From assembly GCF_015070385.1 (NCBI RefSeq), contig NZ_JADCSA010000003.1, positions 186,001 through 250,000 on the forward strand: a DNA stretch of 64,000 nt, in the 5' to 3' direction. This DNA is from Nocardioides malaquae (lineage in GTDB: Bacteria > Actinomycetota > Actinomycetes > Propionibacteriales > Nocardioidaceae). Positions 26,514 to 35,851 of the stretch are shown in pieces (the stretch's first letter is position 1; every line of letters begins with the position of its first letter). The position numbers and the translations under genes are program-made. Under the pieces are notes generated by a model. The model saw only the letters and a list, made by a program, of their open reading frames with translations. It made no database searches and was not told where the DNA came from.

Positions 26514-27083
26514 ATGGCCAAGGAGTCGACCCGCGCGGACAGTCGCCGCAACCGCAGTCTGATCCTCAAGGCGGCGGCCGCGGTGCTCCGAGAAAACCCC
26601 CAGGCGAGCATCGCCGACGTCGCGGAGAAGGCCGGCGTCACCCGCGCCACCGTCTACCGCCACTACGCCGATCGCGACGCCCTGCTGCGTGAGATGACTC
26701 GCGACGCCGCCATGCACCTGGTGCCCGCCATGCTGGACGAGATGCGCCCGATGCCGTGGGCGGCCGCCATGCGCCACCTCGCCACCTCGTCGTTGCACCT
26801 GGGCCGTACCTACCGGCCGGTGATCATGAGCGTCGCCCCCCACCTGGAGGAGGCGGCCCGGCTCGCGGTGGAGAACGAGCCGATCCAGGCCGAGATCGCC
26901 GCGCGCCGGGCGGCCGGCGAAATCGACCCTGCGGTGCCCGACGACTGGTTGGCGCTCTGCGTGCGCTCACTCTGCCTGGCCGCGATCGGCCGACTCGCCG
27001 ACCCGACCGTCGACCACGACGCGGTCGTCGACCAGCTCGCGACGACCCTGGCCGGACTGGTCACCCCGCGCGCGGGGGATTGA
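26514..27083 (+). CDS. TetR/AcrR family transcriptional regulator
   Basis: A 189-residue regulator. The HTH covers about residues 12-58 (RSLILKAAAAVLRENPQASI then VAEKAGVTRATVYRHYADRD). The C-terminal part has the helical ligand domain with PMPWAAAMRHLATSSLHLGR. ATG 26514 is chosen because the HTH follows immediately; the open frame extends far upstream without a plausible start. Targets are probably the divergent secreted-protein gene or the lipoprotein gene 59 bases downstream (by position only). Confidence 0.88.
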   Translation: MAKESTRADSRRNRSLILKAAAAVLRENPQASIADVAEKAGVTRATVYRHYADRDALLREMTRDAAMHLVPAMLDEMRPMPWAAAMRHLATSSLHLGRTYRPVIMSVAPHLEEAARLAVENEPIQAEIAARRAAGEIDPAVPDDWLALCVRSLCLAAIGRLADPTVDHDAVVDQLATTLAGLVTPRAGD

Positions 27084-27142
27084 CCGGCCCCGCTCCGGGC
27101 AATGCTCCCGGGGACCTGACGTCCCCTGATCGAGGAGCCTCG

Positions 27143-27715
27143 ATGGCACACGCACGCCCCTCCATGCCCCTGCGAGCGAAGGGTGTCGCCCTGGCCGCCG
27201 TCGCTGCGCTGGCGCTGGCCGGCTGCGGCGACGACGCTGCTGACGACCTGCCCAACCCGGCCTCCCCCGGGGAGAGCGCCCCGTCCTCCGTCGACGCGGA
27301 GACCGCCGCCGAGCTGGCTGAGGCCCTGGTCGCCGCGGGCCGGACGGCCGAGGCCGAGGTGGACGGCAGCCGGGTTGTCGGCCTCGAGGCCGACACCGGC
27401 GAGTGGGAGGCAACAGTCGTCGACAACGACGGCGTGGAGCACGAGATGCGGATCTCCGCCGACGGCTCGGAGGTGACCCGCGAGCCCCAGGAGGACGACA
27501 CCGACAAGGACGACCGCGAGGCCAACCTGGCCGAGCTCGGGGCCGCCCAGCTCGACGTCGAACAGGCCGTCGACGCGTTGGCGGTGCAGGCCGGCGACCA
27601 GCGCATCGTCGACCTCCAGCTCGACGACGACGGCGGCACGGTCGTGTGGGAGGCAGAGCTGGAGGACGGCAGCGAGGTGCGCATCGACGCCGGCACGGCC
27701 GACGTCGTCAACTGA
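27143..27715 (+). CDS. Lipoprotein with PepSY-like repeats
   Basis: A 190-residue lipoprotein: signal GVALAAVAALALAGCGDD with a lipobox ending in Cys near residue 28. The mature part is highly acidic and has two similar segments, AEVDGSRVVGLEADTGEWEA and VDLQLDDDGGTVVWEAELED, each with the ...W(E)v...DG.E... pattern of PepSY-type domains. It probably sits on the outer face of the membrane. The ribosome site cgaggag lies just upstream of ATG 27143. Role unknown. Confidence 0.78.
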   Translation: MAHARPSMPLRAKGVALAAVAALALAGCGDDAADDLPNPASPGESAPSSVDAETAAELAEALVAAGRTAEAEVDGSRVVGLEADTGEWEATVVDNDGVEHEMRISADGSEVTREPQEDDTDKDDREANLAELGAAQLDVEQAVDALAVQAGDQRIVDLQLDDDGGTVVWEAELEDGSEVRIDAGTADVVN

Positions 27716-27746
27716 CAACACCCGGGGCAGCGCTGGCGGCGTGCGC

Positions 27747-28380
27747 TCAGGGGCGTACGTCCACCCAGCGCGCCCCCGACCTGCTCCAGGTCACCTCGTC
27801 CGGCCGTCACCTCGGCGACCGTGACCGCGAGCGCGTCGCCGTCCTCGACGCCGAGCACGAGGCGTACGCGGCTGGACCACTCGGTGTGCAGCACCTGCAC
27901 CCCACGCGTACGCAGGTCGCCCTCGACGCGGCCGGCCTGCGCCGGGTCGAGCTCCAGGCTCCACTCCTGCAGCAGCCGGCGCTCGAGCGTGCCCACCTCG
28001 GCGAGCGCCGTCTGGACGGCCTCGGAGTAGGCCCGCACCAGACCGCCCGCGCCCAGCAGGACCCCGCCGAACCAGCGGGTGACCACGGCGACGACGTCGC
28101 TGACCTGCGCACCGCGCAGCACCTCCAGCATCGGGGCGCCGGCGGTGCCGGCGGGCTCCCCGTCGTCGGAGGACCGCTGCGTCATCGCGTCGGCACCGAG
28201 CACGAACGCCGAGCAGTGGTGGCGGGCATCCCAGTGCAGTCGACGCAACTCCTCCACCACCGCGCGAGCAGCGGCCTCGTCCTCGACACGTCGCACGGTG
28301 CAGAGGAAGCGCGACCGCTTCACCTCGATGCTCGCCTCGCCGTCGTGCGCCGGCACCAGGTAGGAGGTCATCTCGGCCAT
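27747..28380 (-). CDS. YigZ/IMPACT family protein, frameshifted near the C-terminus
   Basis: IMPACT-family protein (translation-linked in eukaryotes; conserved but unclear in bacteria). Signatures are KRSRFLCTVRRVEDEAAARA, HHCSAFVLG, SSDDGEPAGTAGAPMLEVL and VVTRWFGGVLLGAGGLVRAY. As given, the frame does not stop where expected: it runs on about 230 codons, antisense to the lipoprotein gene. Removing one base from the G run (five C's on the plus strand at 27773-27777) restores the usual ending ARWVDVRP and a stop at 27747, giving 210 residues, the family length. This is either a sequencing error or a real mutation. The start ATG shares one base with the stop of the TSUP gene. Confidence 0.8.
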
Positions 28381-29159
28381 CAGCCCCACCAGCCGAGCAG
28401 GCCGCCGCCGATCCGCACCACGAAGCCGCCCACGACCACGACGAAGAAGCCGCGCACGAAGCCGGCTCCCAGGTGGATCGCCATCCGCGACCCCAGGTAG
28501 CCGCCGACCATGTTGGTGACGCCCATCGCGAGACCGACCCCCCACAGCACGGCACCCCCGGCGGCGAAGACGATCAGTGCGGCGAGGTTGGTCGCCCAGT
28601 TGGCGAGCCGTGCCTTGGCGGAGGCCTCGAGGAAGTTGTAGCCGAGCAGCCCGACGAGGGCGAAGACGAAGAACGATCCCGTGCCGGGCCCCATGGCGCC
28701 GTCGTAGAAGCCGACCGTCAGGCCGGTCACGAGCGCGGCGCTGGTGTGGTGGCGCCCCGCGAACCGCAGCTCGGTGACCGCGCCGATCGACGGCTTCAGC
28801 ACCACGTAGGCCCCGACGAGCACGAGCACGACCAGCACGATCGGGTCGAACGCCGACTTGGGGATCAGCCAGGCCAGCCCGGCGCCACCCGCCGAGCCCA
28901 GGAACGCCGCCGCCATGAGCGGCAGGAACGTACGCGGGTCAGGCCGCACCCGACGGGCGTACGTCACCGCCGCCACGGAGGTGCCGCAGAAGGACGCCAG
29001 CTTGTTGGTCGCCAGGATCTGCACGGGCGTCGCACCGGGCATGCCCAGCAGCAGCGCAGGCAGCTGGATCAGGCCTCCCCCACCGACGACCGCGTCGACG
29101 AAGCCGGCGGCCAGGGCAGCGAGCAGCAGCCACGCGAGGACCTCGAAGGAGAGCTCCAC
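28380..29159 (-). CDS. TauE/SafE (TSUP) family membrane permease
   Basis: A 259-residue protein with about eight helices. Family motifs are AAGFVDAVVGGGGLIQLPAL with LLGMPGATPVQILATNKLAS at the start and FYDGAMGPGTGSFFVFALVG in the second half. TSUP proteins export sulfite, sulfoacetate or other organic anions. Its neighbour cystathionine beta-synthase 15 bases upstream suggests a sulfur link, but the substrate is not shown. It is translated close to the YigZ gene. Confidence 0.9.
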   Translation of the reverse strand: MELSFEVLAWLLLAALAAGFVDAVVGGGGLIQLPALLLGMPGATPVQILATNKLASFCGTSVAAVTYARRVRPDPRTFLPLMAAAFLGSAGGAGLAWLIPKSAFDPIVLVVLVLVGAYVVLKPSIGAVTELRFAGRHHTSAALVTGLTVGFYDGAMGPGTGSFFVFALVGLLGYNFLEASAKARLANWATNLAALIVFAAGGAVLWGVGLAMGVTNMVGGYLGSRMAIHLGAGFVRGFFVVVVGGFVVRIGGGLLGWWG

Positions 29160-29174
29160 CCGCGGTCGGCTGCC

Positions 29175-30587
29175 TCAGCCCTTCGCCAGGCTGGCCAGCA
29201 GGTCGTGACGGGTGACGACGCCGACGGGGGCGCCGTCCTCGTGCACCAGCACGGCGTCCGCGCCCTCGAGGAGGCGGACCGCGTCCTGCACCGACTCCGT
29301 CGAGCCGATGGTCGGCAGGGAGGCGGACATGTGCTGCTCGACGGCGTCGGTCAGCTTGGCCTTGCCGGTGAAGAGGGCGTCGAGCAGGTCGCGCTCGGAG
29401 ACCGAGCCCGCGACCTCGGCCGCCACCACCGGCGGCTCGGCACGCACGACGGGCATCTGGGAGACGCCGTACTCCTGGAGGATGTGGATCGCCTCGGCGA
29501 TGGTCTCCCCCGGGTGGGTGTGCACCAGGTCGGGCAGCCCGTCGGTCTTGCCGCGCAGCACGTCACCCACCGTGGTCTCGGCGTCGGCGTTGGACTCGGT
29601 GGCGAAGCCGTACTGCCCCAGCCAGGAGTCGCTGAAGACCTTGGTCAGGTAGCCGCGACCGGAGTCGGGCAGCAGCACCACGATGACGGCGTCGTCGCGG
29701 CCCTCCTCGGCCAGCTCGATCGCTAGCTTCTTCGCGGCGAAGGCCGCCATGCCGGCGGAGCCACCGACCAGCAGGGCCTCCTCGCGGGCGAGCCGCCGGG
29801 TGAAGGCGAAGGAGTCGGCGTCGGAGACCTCGATGATGCGGTCGGCGACGGACTTGTCGTAGGTGTCGGGCCAGAAGTCCTCGCCCACGCCCTCGACCAG
29901 GTAGGGACGGCCGTCGCCACCGGAGTAGACCGAACCGGCCGGGTCGGCACCGATCACCTGGATGTCAGGGTTCTGCTCCTTGAGGTAGCGCCCGATGCCC
30001 GAGATCGTGCCGCCGGTGCCCACGCCCGCGACGAAGTGGGTGATCTTCCCCTCCGTCTGCGCCCAGATCTCCGGACCGGTGGTCTCGTAGTGGGAGCGCG
30101 GGTTGTGCGGGTTGGCGTACTGGTTCGGCTTCCAGGCGCCCGGCTGGGAGGCGAGGCGGTCGGAGACGTTGTAGTAGGAGTCGGGGTGCTCCGGCGGGAC
30201 GGCGGTCGGGCAGACCACGACCTCGGCGCCGTACGCCTTGAGCACGTTGCGCTTGTCCTCGCTGACCTTGTCGGGGCAGACGAAGATGCACTTGTAGCCC
30301 TTCTCCTGCGCGACCATCGCCAGGCCGACGCCGGTGTTGCCGGAGGTCGGCTCGACGATCGTGCCGCCGGGCTGGAGCTCGCCGGAGGCCTCCGCGGCCT
30401 CGATCATGCGGGTGGCGATGCGGTCCTTCACCGACCCGCCGGGGTTGAGGTACTCGACCTTCGCCAGCAGCAGCGGCCCCTTCGGCTCGCCGTACTTCTC
30501 GACCTGGAGCTCGGGCCCCAGGGAGGTCGACAACTTCAGGAGGGGCGTGTTGCCGATGAGGTCCAGGAGCGAGTTCACGTACTGCAT
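29175..30587 (-). CDS. cbs: Cystathionine beta-synthase
   Basis: A 470-residue PLP enzyme joining serine and homocysteine to cystathionine (reverse transsulfuration). The PLP lysine is in EYLNPGGSVKDRIATRM near residue 53, SGNTGVGLAM binds the cofactor/substrate and GVGTGGTISGIGRYL the phosphate. Residues about 340-468 are two CBS motifs (a Bateman module) that usually sense adenosyl ligands. The length and C-terminal CBS pair separate it from cysteine synthases. Together with metB it completes both directions of cysteine-methionine interconversion. Confidence 0.95.
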   Translation of the reverse strand: MQYVNSLLDLIGNTPLLKLSTSLGPELQVEKYGEPKGPLLLAKVEYLNPGGSVKDRIATRMIEAAEASGELQPGGTIVEPTSGNTGVGLAMVAQEKGYKCIFVCPDKVSEDKRNVLKAYGAEVVVCPTAVPPEHPDSYYNVSDRLASQPGAWKPNQYANPHNPRSHYETTGPEIWAQTEGKITHFVAGVGTGGTISGIGRYLKEQNPDIQVIGADPAGSVYSGGDGRPYLVEGVGEDFWPDTYDKSVADRIIEVSDADSFAFTRRLAREEALLVGGSAGMAAFAAKKLAIELAEEGRDDAVIVVLLPDSGRGYLTKVFSDSWLGQYGFATESNADAETTVGDVLRGKTDGLPDLVHTHPGETIAEAIHILQEYGVSQMPVVRAEPPVVAAEVAGSVSERDLLDALFTGKAKLTDAVEQHMSASLPTIGSTESVQDAVRLLEGADAVLVHEDGAPVGVVTRHDLLASLAKG

Positions 30588-30642
30588 GCGGCCAATCTAG
30601 CCGGGGAGTGGTCCGGAGGGTGAACTCACTAGACTCCCCTGC

Positions 30643-31650
30643 GTGAGCAAGGCGTCCGCAGCACGACGACTGGCCTCTGCCGCCGCGTACGGGGGCCGAG
30701 GCCTCTCCGTGCTGGGCGCGGCCCTCTACGGCGTGCTGGTGGCCGAGGCCCTCGCCGCGCGCAAGATGATCGGGCGTGCCACGAGGCCCTCCTTCGACGC
30801 CACCGGTTACTACGGCCGGGGGCGACCGGGGCCGCCGCTGCAGATCGCGCTGCTGGGCGACTCCTCCGCGCTGGGCTACGGCGTCGACCAGGTGGAGCAC
30901 ACCCCGGGCGCCTACTGGGCCTCGGGCATGGCGACCGCCGCGGACCGTCGGGTGCACCTGCGCTCCTTCCCGGTCATCGGGGCACAGTCCTCCGACCTGC
31001 ACTCCCAGGTCGACCGAGTCCTCGAGGCACCCTGCGACCTGGCCCTGATCCTGGTGGGACCCAACGACGTCACCCACATGGTGCGCCCCGCCGCGTCGGT
31101 GCGCCACCTGGGCGAGGCGGTCCGCCGCCTCCGCTCGGCGGGGGTCGAGGTCGTCGTCGGCACCTGCCCCGACCTGGGCACCATCCGTCCGATCCTCCCC
31201 CCGCTGCGCCAGATCGCCCGGCACTGGTCGCGTCGCCTGGCCGCCGCCCAGGCCATCGTCGTCCTCGACGAGGGAGGACGTACGGTCTCGCTCGGCGACA
31301 TCCTCGGCCCTGAGTTCGACGCGGCCCCGGCCGAGCTCTTCGGCCCCGACAAGTTCCACCCGTCCCCCGAGGGCTACCACGCGTGCGCCGACGTGCTCCT
31401 GCCGGCGACGCTCGCCGCGCTCGGCCTCGGCGCACCCGACGAGCTGCTGCCCGCCGCGCAGCGCGGGGAGGGCGTACGTCCGACCGCCGCCGCCGCGGTG
31501 GAGGCAGCCGAGCAGGCCGGTACCGAGCTCGACCCGGTCGAGCTCACCGGCAGCCGTCGCGCGATCCGCGGACGCTGGGTGGAGCTGCGCCACCGGCGCA
31601 TGGCCCACACCCCCGAGGCGGAGACCCCCTCGCCCGTCGACGTGCCCTGA
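30643..31650 (+). CDS. SGNH/GDSL-family hydrolase
   Basis: A 335-residue protein, possibly membrane-attached by its N-terminus. Block I is IALLGDSSALGYGVDQ (nucleophile Ser in GDS, about residue 72), block III is LVGPNDVTH, and block V is DKFHPSPEGYHACAD with the catalytic Asp-His. These are lipase/esterase-fold enzymes; the substrate is unknown. GTG 30643 starts the protein; the divergent cbs gene is 55 bases away. A strong hairpin lies after the stop. Confidence 0.9.
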   Translation: MSKASAARRLASAAAYGGRGLSVLGAALYGVLVAEALAARKMIGRATRPSFDATGYYGRGRPGPPLQIALLGDSSALGYGVDQVEHTPGAYWASGMATAADRRVHLRSFPVIGAQSSDLHSQVDRVLEAPCDLALILVGPNDVTHMVRPAASVRHLGEAVRRLRSAGVEVVVGTCPDLGTIRPILPPLRQIARHWSRRLAAAQAIVVLDEGGRTVSLGDILGPEFDAAPAELFGPDKFHPSPEGYHACADVLLPATLAALGLGAPDELLPAAQRGEGVRPTAAAAVEAAEQAGTELDPVELTGSRRAIRGRWVELRHRRMAHTPEAETPSPVDVP

Positions 31651-31685
31651 ACCCGGACGCCGCAGGGCGCCGGACGGGGAACGAC

Positions 31686-31722
31686 GGAGCCCCGCCGCCG
31701 ACCGAGGTCGGGGCGGGGCTCC
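31686..31722. terminator. Bidirectional hairpin between the SGNH and Bax1-type genes
   Basis: Arms ggagccccgcc (31686-31696) and ggcggggctcc (31712-31722) pair perfectly over 11 bases; an inner ccgac/gtcgg adds 5 pairs around one bulged base. It lies 35 bases after the SGNH stop and 30 bases after the converging gene's stop on the other strand. No T-run is present, as is usual for actinobacterial terminators. Confidence 0.65.
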
Positions 31723-31752
31723 GGAGGCACTGCGGGAGTGGTCTCCTGCGGG

Positions 31753-32589
31753 TCAGTCCTGCTGGAAGAAGGCCAGGATGCGTAGGAGGTTGGTGTAGAT
31801 CCAGACCAGCGAGACCAGCATCGCGAAGGCCGCGGTCCAGGAGTAGCGCTCCTCGAGGCCGGCGGCGATGCCCTGCTCGACGAAGTCGAAGTCCATCATC
31901 AGCATGAAGACACCGAGCGCCAGACCGACGATCGAGAAGATCAGGCCGAAGCCCGAGTCGAAGCTGAGGAAATTGGCGCCGAAGAAGCTCAGCACCAGGG
32001 CGACCAGGCTCAGGGCCACCATGCCGAACATGGCGGCGGTGACGCCGCGCTTGAACTTGTCGCTCAGCTTGATGTCGAAGAACTTGTAGGCAGCCAGGAC
32101 ACCGGCGAAGGCAGCCATGGTGCCGAGCACCGCACCGCTGACGACGCCGGGGAACATCGCGTCGAAGTACTTGCTGATCGCGCCGAGGGCGACACCCTCG
32201 GCCGCGGCGAAGGCCATCACCAGCGGCGGGCTGACGACCCGCTTGAAGGAGTTGACCATGGAGAGCAGGAAGGCGAGACCACCGGCGCCCATGGCCACCA
32301 GCGTCACGTTGTTGGCCTGGGCCACGGTCCAGGACGCGGGGTCGCCGGCCCAGATCCAGGTGGCGATCGCGAGGAGGATCGTGATGCCGAGCGTGATGCC
32401 CGTCTTCTGCACCACCGAGTCGATGGTCATGCGGTCGGTGGGGGTCTGCGGCACGGAGGTGCCCGTCGCCCAGCCGGCGGGGTCACCGTACTGGCCGTAG
32501 GGATCCGCCTGGCCGTACGGCGACTGGGCGTGGCCCGTCTGGCCGCTGAAGGCTTCGGACCGGTTGAACACCGGGTTGTTGCTGCGCAT
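31753..32589 (-). CDS. Bax inhibitor-1 (YccA) family membrane protein
   Basis: A 278-residue protein. About 50 N-terminal residues are Gln/Gly/Pro-rich (SPYGQADPYGQYGDPAGWAT) and cytoplasmic. Seven helices follow, with conserved QANNVTLVAMGAGGLAFLL, AAAEGVALGAISKYF and the late DFDFVEQGIAAGLEERYSW containing the Asp pair of the family's pore. Bacterial members are calcium-leak or protease-modulating membrane proteins. ATG 32589 is preceded by aaggaga. Function here is by family only. Confidence 0.9.
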   Translation of the reverse strand: MRSNNPVFNRSEAFSGQTGHAQSPYGQADPYGQYGDPAGWATGTSVPQTPTDRMTIDSVVQKTGITLGITILLAIATWIWAGDPASWTVAQANNVTLVAMGAGGLAFLLSMVNSFKRVVSPPLVMAFAAAEGVALGAISKYFDAMFPGVVSGAVLGTMAAFAGVLAAYKFFDIKLSDKFKRGVTAAMFGMVALSLVALVLSFFGANFLSFDSGFGLIFSIVGLALGVFMLMMDFDFVEQGIAAGLEERYSWTAAFAMLVSLVWIYTNLLRILAFFQQD

Positions 32590-32696
32590 GTGTGGTCTCT
32601 CCTTGGAGGCCTCGGACGTGGTCTGGCTGACCGCGTTCGTCTTCGTCAACTCTACGGGTCTTGCAGAACACAACGCCGTAGGTGCCCCAGTAGTTC

Positions 32697-32738
32697 CCGA
32701 CGAGTTCAGCGTTCCCGCCGGGACCGACGAGTTCAGCG
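32697..32738. repeat. Direct repeat of a gene 3' end
   Basis: The 15-base word ccgacgagttcagcg occurs at 32697-32711 and 32724-32738, 27 bases apart. The second copy contains the stop codon of the secreted-protein gene (stop at 32733-32735), so a 27-base segment at the gene's 3' end appears duplicated downstream, with later change of the spacer. Confidence 0.6.
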
Positions 32739-34607
32739 CAGGCGAACTCGGAAGACGACGCGCGCCCGGGTCGTCGACGCGGTCGATGCCTGGCGCACGA
32801 CGACAGCGACCCTGCCGCGGGCCCGCAGGCGAGGCGTACGCACGATCAACCGGCGGCCGTCGCGGCGCACGGTGGCGCGCACCCACCGCTGGCCCACCCT
32901 CACCCGTACCCGGCCGCGCGCCGGCAGTCCGTTGGCCCGCACCAGGGCCACCAGACGGGCCCTGGACCCGCGCTGCACCGTGACGCGCTTGGTGCGCGGC
33001 ACCAGTCGCGTCCGCGCCTTCACCACCCGCATCGAGGCGGCAGCCTCTGCGGCGGTCGTGCGCGAGTCGCCCCCGTAGGCCACCGCCACCGCGCGGCGCC
33101 CCGTCCGGCGCATCCGGGGCACGCGCACCCGGGCGCTGCCCTCGGCGAGGGTGCCCCGCAGCGTACGCCCGCCCACGACCACCTCGACGCGGCCGGACGG
33201 CACGTGGCCCGGGGCGCTGACCTGCACCCGGACCGTGGCGGCACGTCCGGCCTGGACCCGCGGTGCGGAGACGGTGAGCGACGGCACCACACCCGGCTCG
33301 GACGGGGTGGTGGGCGCGGGTGAGGTCGTGGGCTCGGCCGTCACCGTCGGCCGGGGACCCGTCGTCGGGGTGGCGGTCGCCGTCGGGACCGCCGTCGGGG
33401 TGGGGGTCGGGGCGGGAACGGGCGTCGTGGTGGGCGTGGGCGACGGCGTGAGCGTTGGCGCGGGACTGGTGGGCGCGGGACTGGTGGGCACGGGACTGGG
33501 CGTGGGTGACGGGGTCGCCGTGGGGGCCGCGGTCGACGTCGGGGCCGGGGAAGGAGCGGGCGTCGCCGGGCACGGCAGGGTCCCCTCGATGAGCGCGTGC
33601 CCACCGTTGTTGGCGTCGTTGGCCCAGAAGACCGGTCGCCACCCGTCGGCGCACCGACTGCCGGGCGCCACGGTGAAGCCCTCGTGGTTGTGGTTGTCCA
33701 ACCCGGTCGGGCGCGCGTGCACGGCCGTGACCACGAAACGGCCGTCGCGGATCTCGGCTGCCGCGTACTGCCCACCGCAGTCGTCGTCGCAGGCCAGCCA
33801 CAGCGTCTCGGCGTGGGCGTCGAAGTCGAGGGCCATCACCAACCGCATCGGGTTGGTGATCGTCGCGACCCGGACGGCGGTCCCGTCGCTCCTGAGCACG
33901 TAGCCGCGCACCTGGCCGTTCAGCGAGGCCGCCTCGGCTGCCACGAAGAAGACGCCACCACCCACCGCGGTCGGATAGGCCGCGGGGTCGTAGGCACGGC
34001 CCCGCGACGCGTCATGGAATCCATGAGCAACCAGGAAGGAGTTGGGCACGAAGTCGAGGGCCTCCAGCCCGACGTTCGACCCGATGTCGGGGAACTCCGA
34101 CCTCAGCGACCACTCCTTCACCTGGTCCAGGGTCGAGGAGGTGCCCGCCAACCCGATGCGCAGGATGCTCGGGCGCGTGGCACCGTCGAAGACGCGCTCG
34201 GTGGAGACCCAGGCATTGCCGCCCGTGACGACCAGTCCCTCCGCGTCGGGCCGCTTGCCGTCGGGAAACCTGAAGGTCTTGCCGCCTGCCCACCCGTTGG
34301 CGCGCTCGGGGCGCCAGGCGCCGTCGCGCCGCACGAGTCGGTGGAGCAGACCCTCCCGGTCGTCCACTGCCCAGATGACGTCGCCCGAGGCCGAGCTGCC
34401 GGCCCGGTAGGAGATGCCACCGACGTCGGTGCCGAGCTCGGCCTGGACGTCGGCGGGCCTCGTGGCCTGCTGCCCCGGCCACGGCTGCACGACGACGTCG
34501 GCGGCCACCGCGTCCGGCCCCGTCGGCACCGTCACGCCCACGCTGGCCAGCACCACGGCCACGAACGCCACCAGGGCGACCCCGGCGGTCTCTCGCTGAC
34601 GCTGCAT
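32733..34607 (-). CDS. Large secreted protein: propeller-like domain, Pro/Thr linker, Ig-like modules
   Basis: A 624-residue protein. A signal peptide ([20 protein letters not shown]) leads to an about 310-residue domain with repeated short beta units ([56 protein letters not shown]), suggesting a beta-propeller of the esterase-like/strictosidine-synthase type. Residues about 352-450 are a Pro/Thr/Ala spacer ([20 protein letters not shown]). The C-terminus has two Arg-rich Ig-like repeats ([40 protein letters not shown]). The ribosome site is gggggaa. It is likely attached to the cell surface; no catalytic residues were identified. Confidence 0.78.
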   Translation of the reverse strand: MQRQRETAGVALVAFVAVVLASVGVTVPTGPDAVAADVVVQPWPGQQATRPADVQAELGTDVGGISYRAGSSASGDVIWAVDDREGLLHRLVRRDGAWRPERANGWAGGKTFRFPDGKRPDAEGLVVTGGNAWVSTERVFDGATRPSILRIGLAGTSSTLDQVKEWSLRSEFPDIGSNVGLEALDFVPNSFLVAHGFHDASRGRAYDPAAYPTAVGGGVFFVAAEAASLNGQVRGYVLRSDGTAVRVATITNPMRLVMALDFDAHAETLWLACDDDCGGQYAAAEIRDGRFVVTAVHARPTGLDNHNHEGFTVAPGSRCADGWRPVFWANDANNGGHALIEGTLPCPATPAPSPAPTSTAAPTATPSPTPSPVPTSPAPTSPAPTLTPSPTPTTTPVPAPTPTPTAVPTATATPTTGPRPTVTAEPTTSPAPTTPSEPGVVPSLTVSAPRVQAGRAATVRVQVSAPGHVPSGRVEVVVGGRTLRGTLAEGSARVRVPRMRRTGRRAVAVAYGGDSRTTAAEAAASMRVVKARTRLVPRTKRVTVQRGSRARLVALVRANGLPARGRVRVRVGQRWVRATVRRDGRRLIVRTPRLRARGRVAVVVRQASTASTTRARVVFRVRLR

Positions 34608-34824
34608 GTGGAAGTTCCCCCGATCGGCCCGGCTCAGGCTAGCGACGCACCCCTCGAGTGGTCACCCCGGAAATTGGGTGTCCTGCGCCACTGATTCCGA
34701 CGGCGCAGACGCTCCGGATTGTGCGCTCCGCACCATGCGCGTTGGCAACCACCGGTGTGGTGGGATCGGGGAGGCGGCACTGACACCGCACACCCGTTGT
34801 TGCACACCACCCGGAAGGCCTCAC
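34608..34824. other. Divergent promoter region, no gene seen
   Basis: About 215 bases between the secreted-protein gene and the oxidoreductase gene. It holds a small palindrome accaccggtgtggt near 34749-34762. No RNA or gene recognised. Confidence 0.4.
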
Positions 34825-35796
34825 ATGCGCGCACTCGTCCACTCCACCTTCGGCGACCCCGGGAAGGTCCTCGCCGTCGAAGAGGTCCCGCTTCCCGAAC
34901 CGAAGGCGGGTCACGTGCGCATCCGGACGCTGCTGGCGGCGATCCACAACCACGACCTGATGACCGTCGCCGGCCTCTACGGCTACAAGCCCGAGCTCCC
35001 GGCCCGCGCGGGCACCGAGGCGGTCGGTGTGGTGGACGCCCTCGGTGAGGGCGTGACCCACCTCGAGGTCGGGCAGCGGGTCGCGACCGGCGCCGCCTTC
35101 GGGACCTGGGCGGAGTACTTCACCGCGAGCGCGGCCGGAGTCGTGCCCGTGCCCGACGAGATGCCCGACGAGGTCGCGGCCCAGATCTACTCGATGCCCT
35201 TCAGCGCCCTCACCCTGCTCGACTCCCTCGGACTCGGGGAGGGCGACTGGATGGTGCAGAACACCGCCAACGGTGCCGTCGGGCGCTACGTCGCCCAGCT
35301 CGCCGCCGCGCGCGGGATCAACGTGGTCGGCCTGGTGCGCCGTGCGGAGGCCGTCGAGGAGCTGGCCGGGCAGGGCATCGGCAACGTGGTCTCCACCGAC
35401 TCCGACGACTGGCGCAAGCAGGTCAAGTCCGTCACCGGGGGCGCCCCGATCAAGGCAGGTGTCGACTCCATCGGTGGCGCGGCCGCCGGCCAGGTGCTGT
35501 CGTTGGTCGCGGAGGACGGACTGCTCGTGGTCTTCGGGGCGATGGCCTCGAACACCCTGGAGCTCAACGTCGGCGACGTGCTCTTCAAGCAGGTCACCGT
35601 CAAGGGCTTCTGGGGCAGCAAGGTGAAGCTCACCGGCGACGAGCGCCGGGCGGCCTTCGAGGAGCTGATGACGCGCATCGCGGACGGCACGCTGAAGCTC
35701 ACCGTCGACTCGGTGCACCCGCTCGAGGAGATGGCGGCCGCCGCCGAGGCCAGCGCCCGGCCGGGCCGTCTGGGCAAGGTGCTGCTCAAGCCCTGA
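34825..35796 (+). CDS. Zinc-independent quinone oxidoreductase-like MDR protein
   Basis: A 323-residue member of the medium-chain dehydrogenase/reductase superfamily. The N-terminal GroES-like domain contains LLAAIHNHDLMTVAGLYGYK and ARAGTEAVGVVDALGEGVT; the Rossmann domain has VQNTANGAVGRYVAQLAAAR as the NADPH loop (variant of AxxGxxG). Zinc-binding cysteines of alcohol dehydrogenases are absent. It probably reduces quinones or enones; the substrate is unknown. ATG 34825 follows ggaagg. A strong hairpin ends the transcript. Confidence 0.9.
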   Translation: MRALVHSTFGDPGKVLAVEEVPLPEPKAGHVRIRTLLAAIHNHDLMTVAGLYGYKPELPARAGTEAVGVVDALGEGVTHLEVGQRVATGAAFGTWAEYFTASAAGVVPVPDEMPDEVAAQIYSMPFSALTLLDSLGLGEGDWMVQNTANGAVGRYVAQLAAARGINVVGLVRRAEAVEELAGQGIGNVVSTDSDDWRKQVKSVTGGAPIKAGVDSIGGAAAGQVLSLVAEDGLLVVFGAMASNTLELNVGDVLFKQVTVKGFWGSKVKLTGDERRAAFEELMTRIADGTLKLTVDSVHPLEEMAAAAEASARPGRLGKVLLKP

Positions 35797-35810
35797 ACCT
35801 CGACCCCGGT

Positions 35811-35842
35811 CCGCCCTCGCGCCGACAGCGGCGCGCGGGCGG
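35811..35842. terminator. Hairpin between the oxidoreductase gene and the tRNA gene
   Basis: Arms ccgccctcgcgccg (35811-35824) and cggcgcgcgggcgg (35829-35842) pair over 14 bases with one mismatch and a 4-base loop. It lies 14 bases after the oxidoreductase stop and 9 bases from the 3' end of the minus-strand tRNA, so it may end both transcripts. Confidence 0.65.
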
Positions 35843-35851
35843 ACGTACGGG

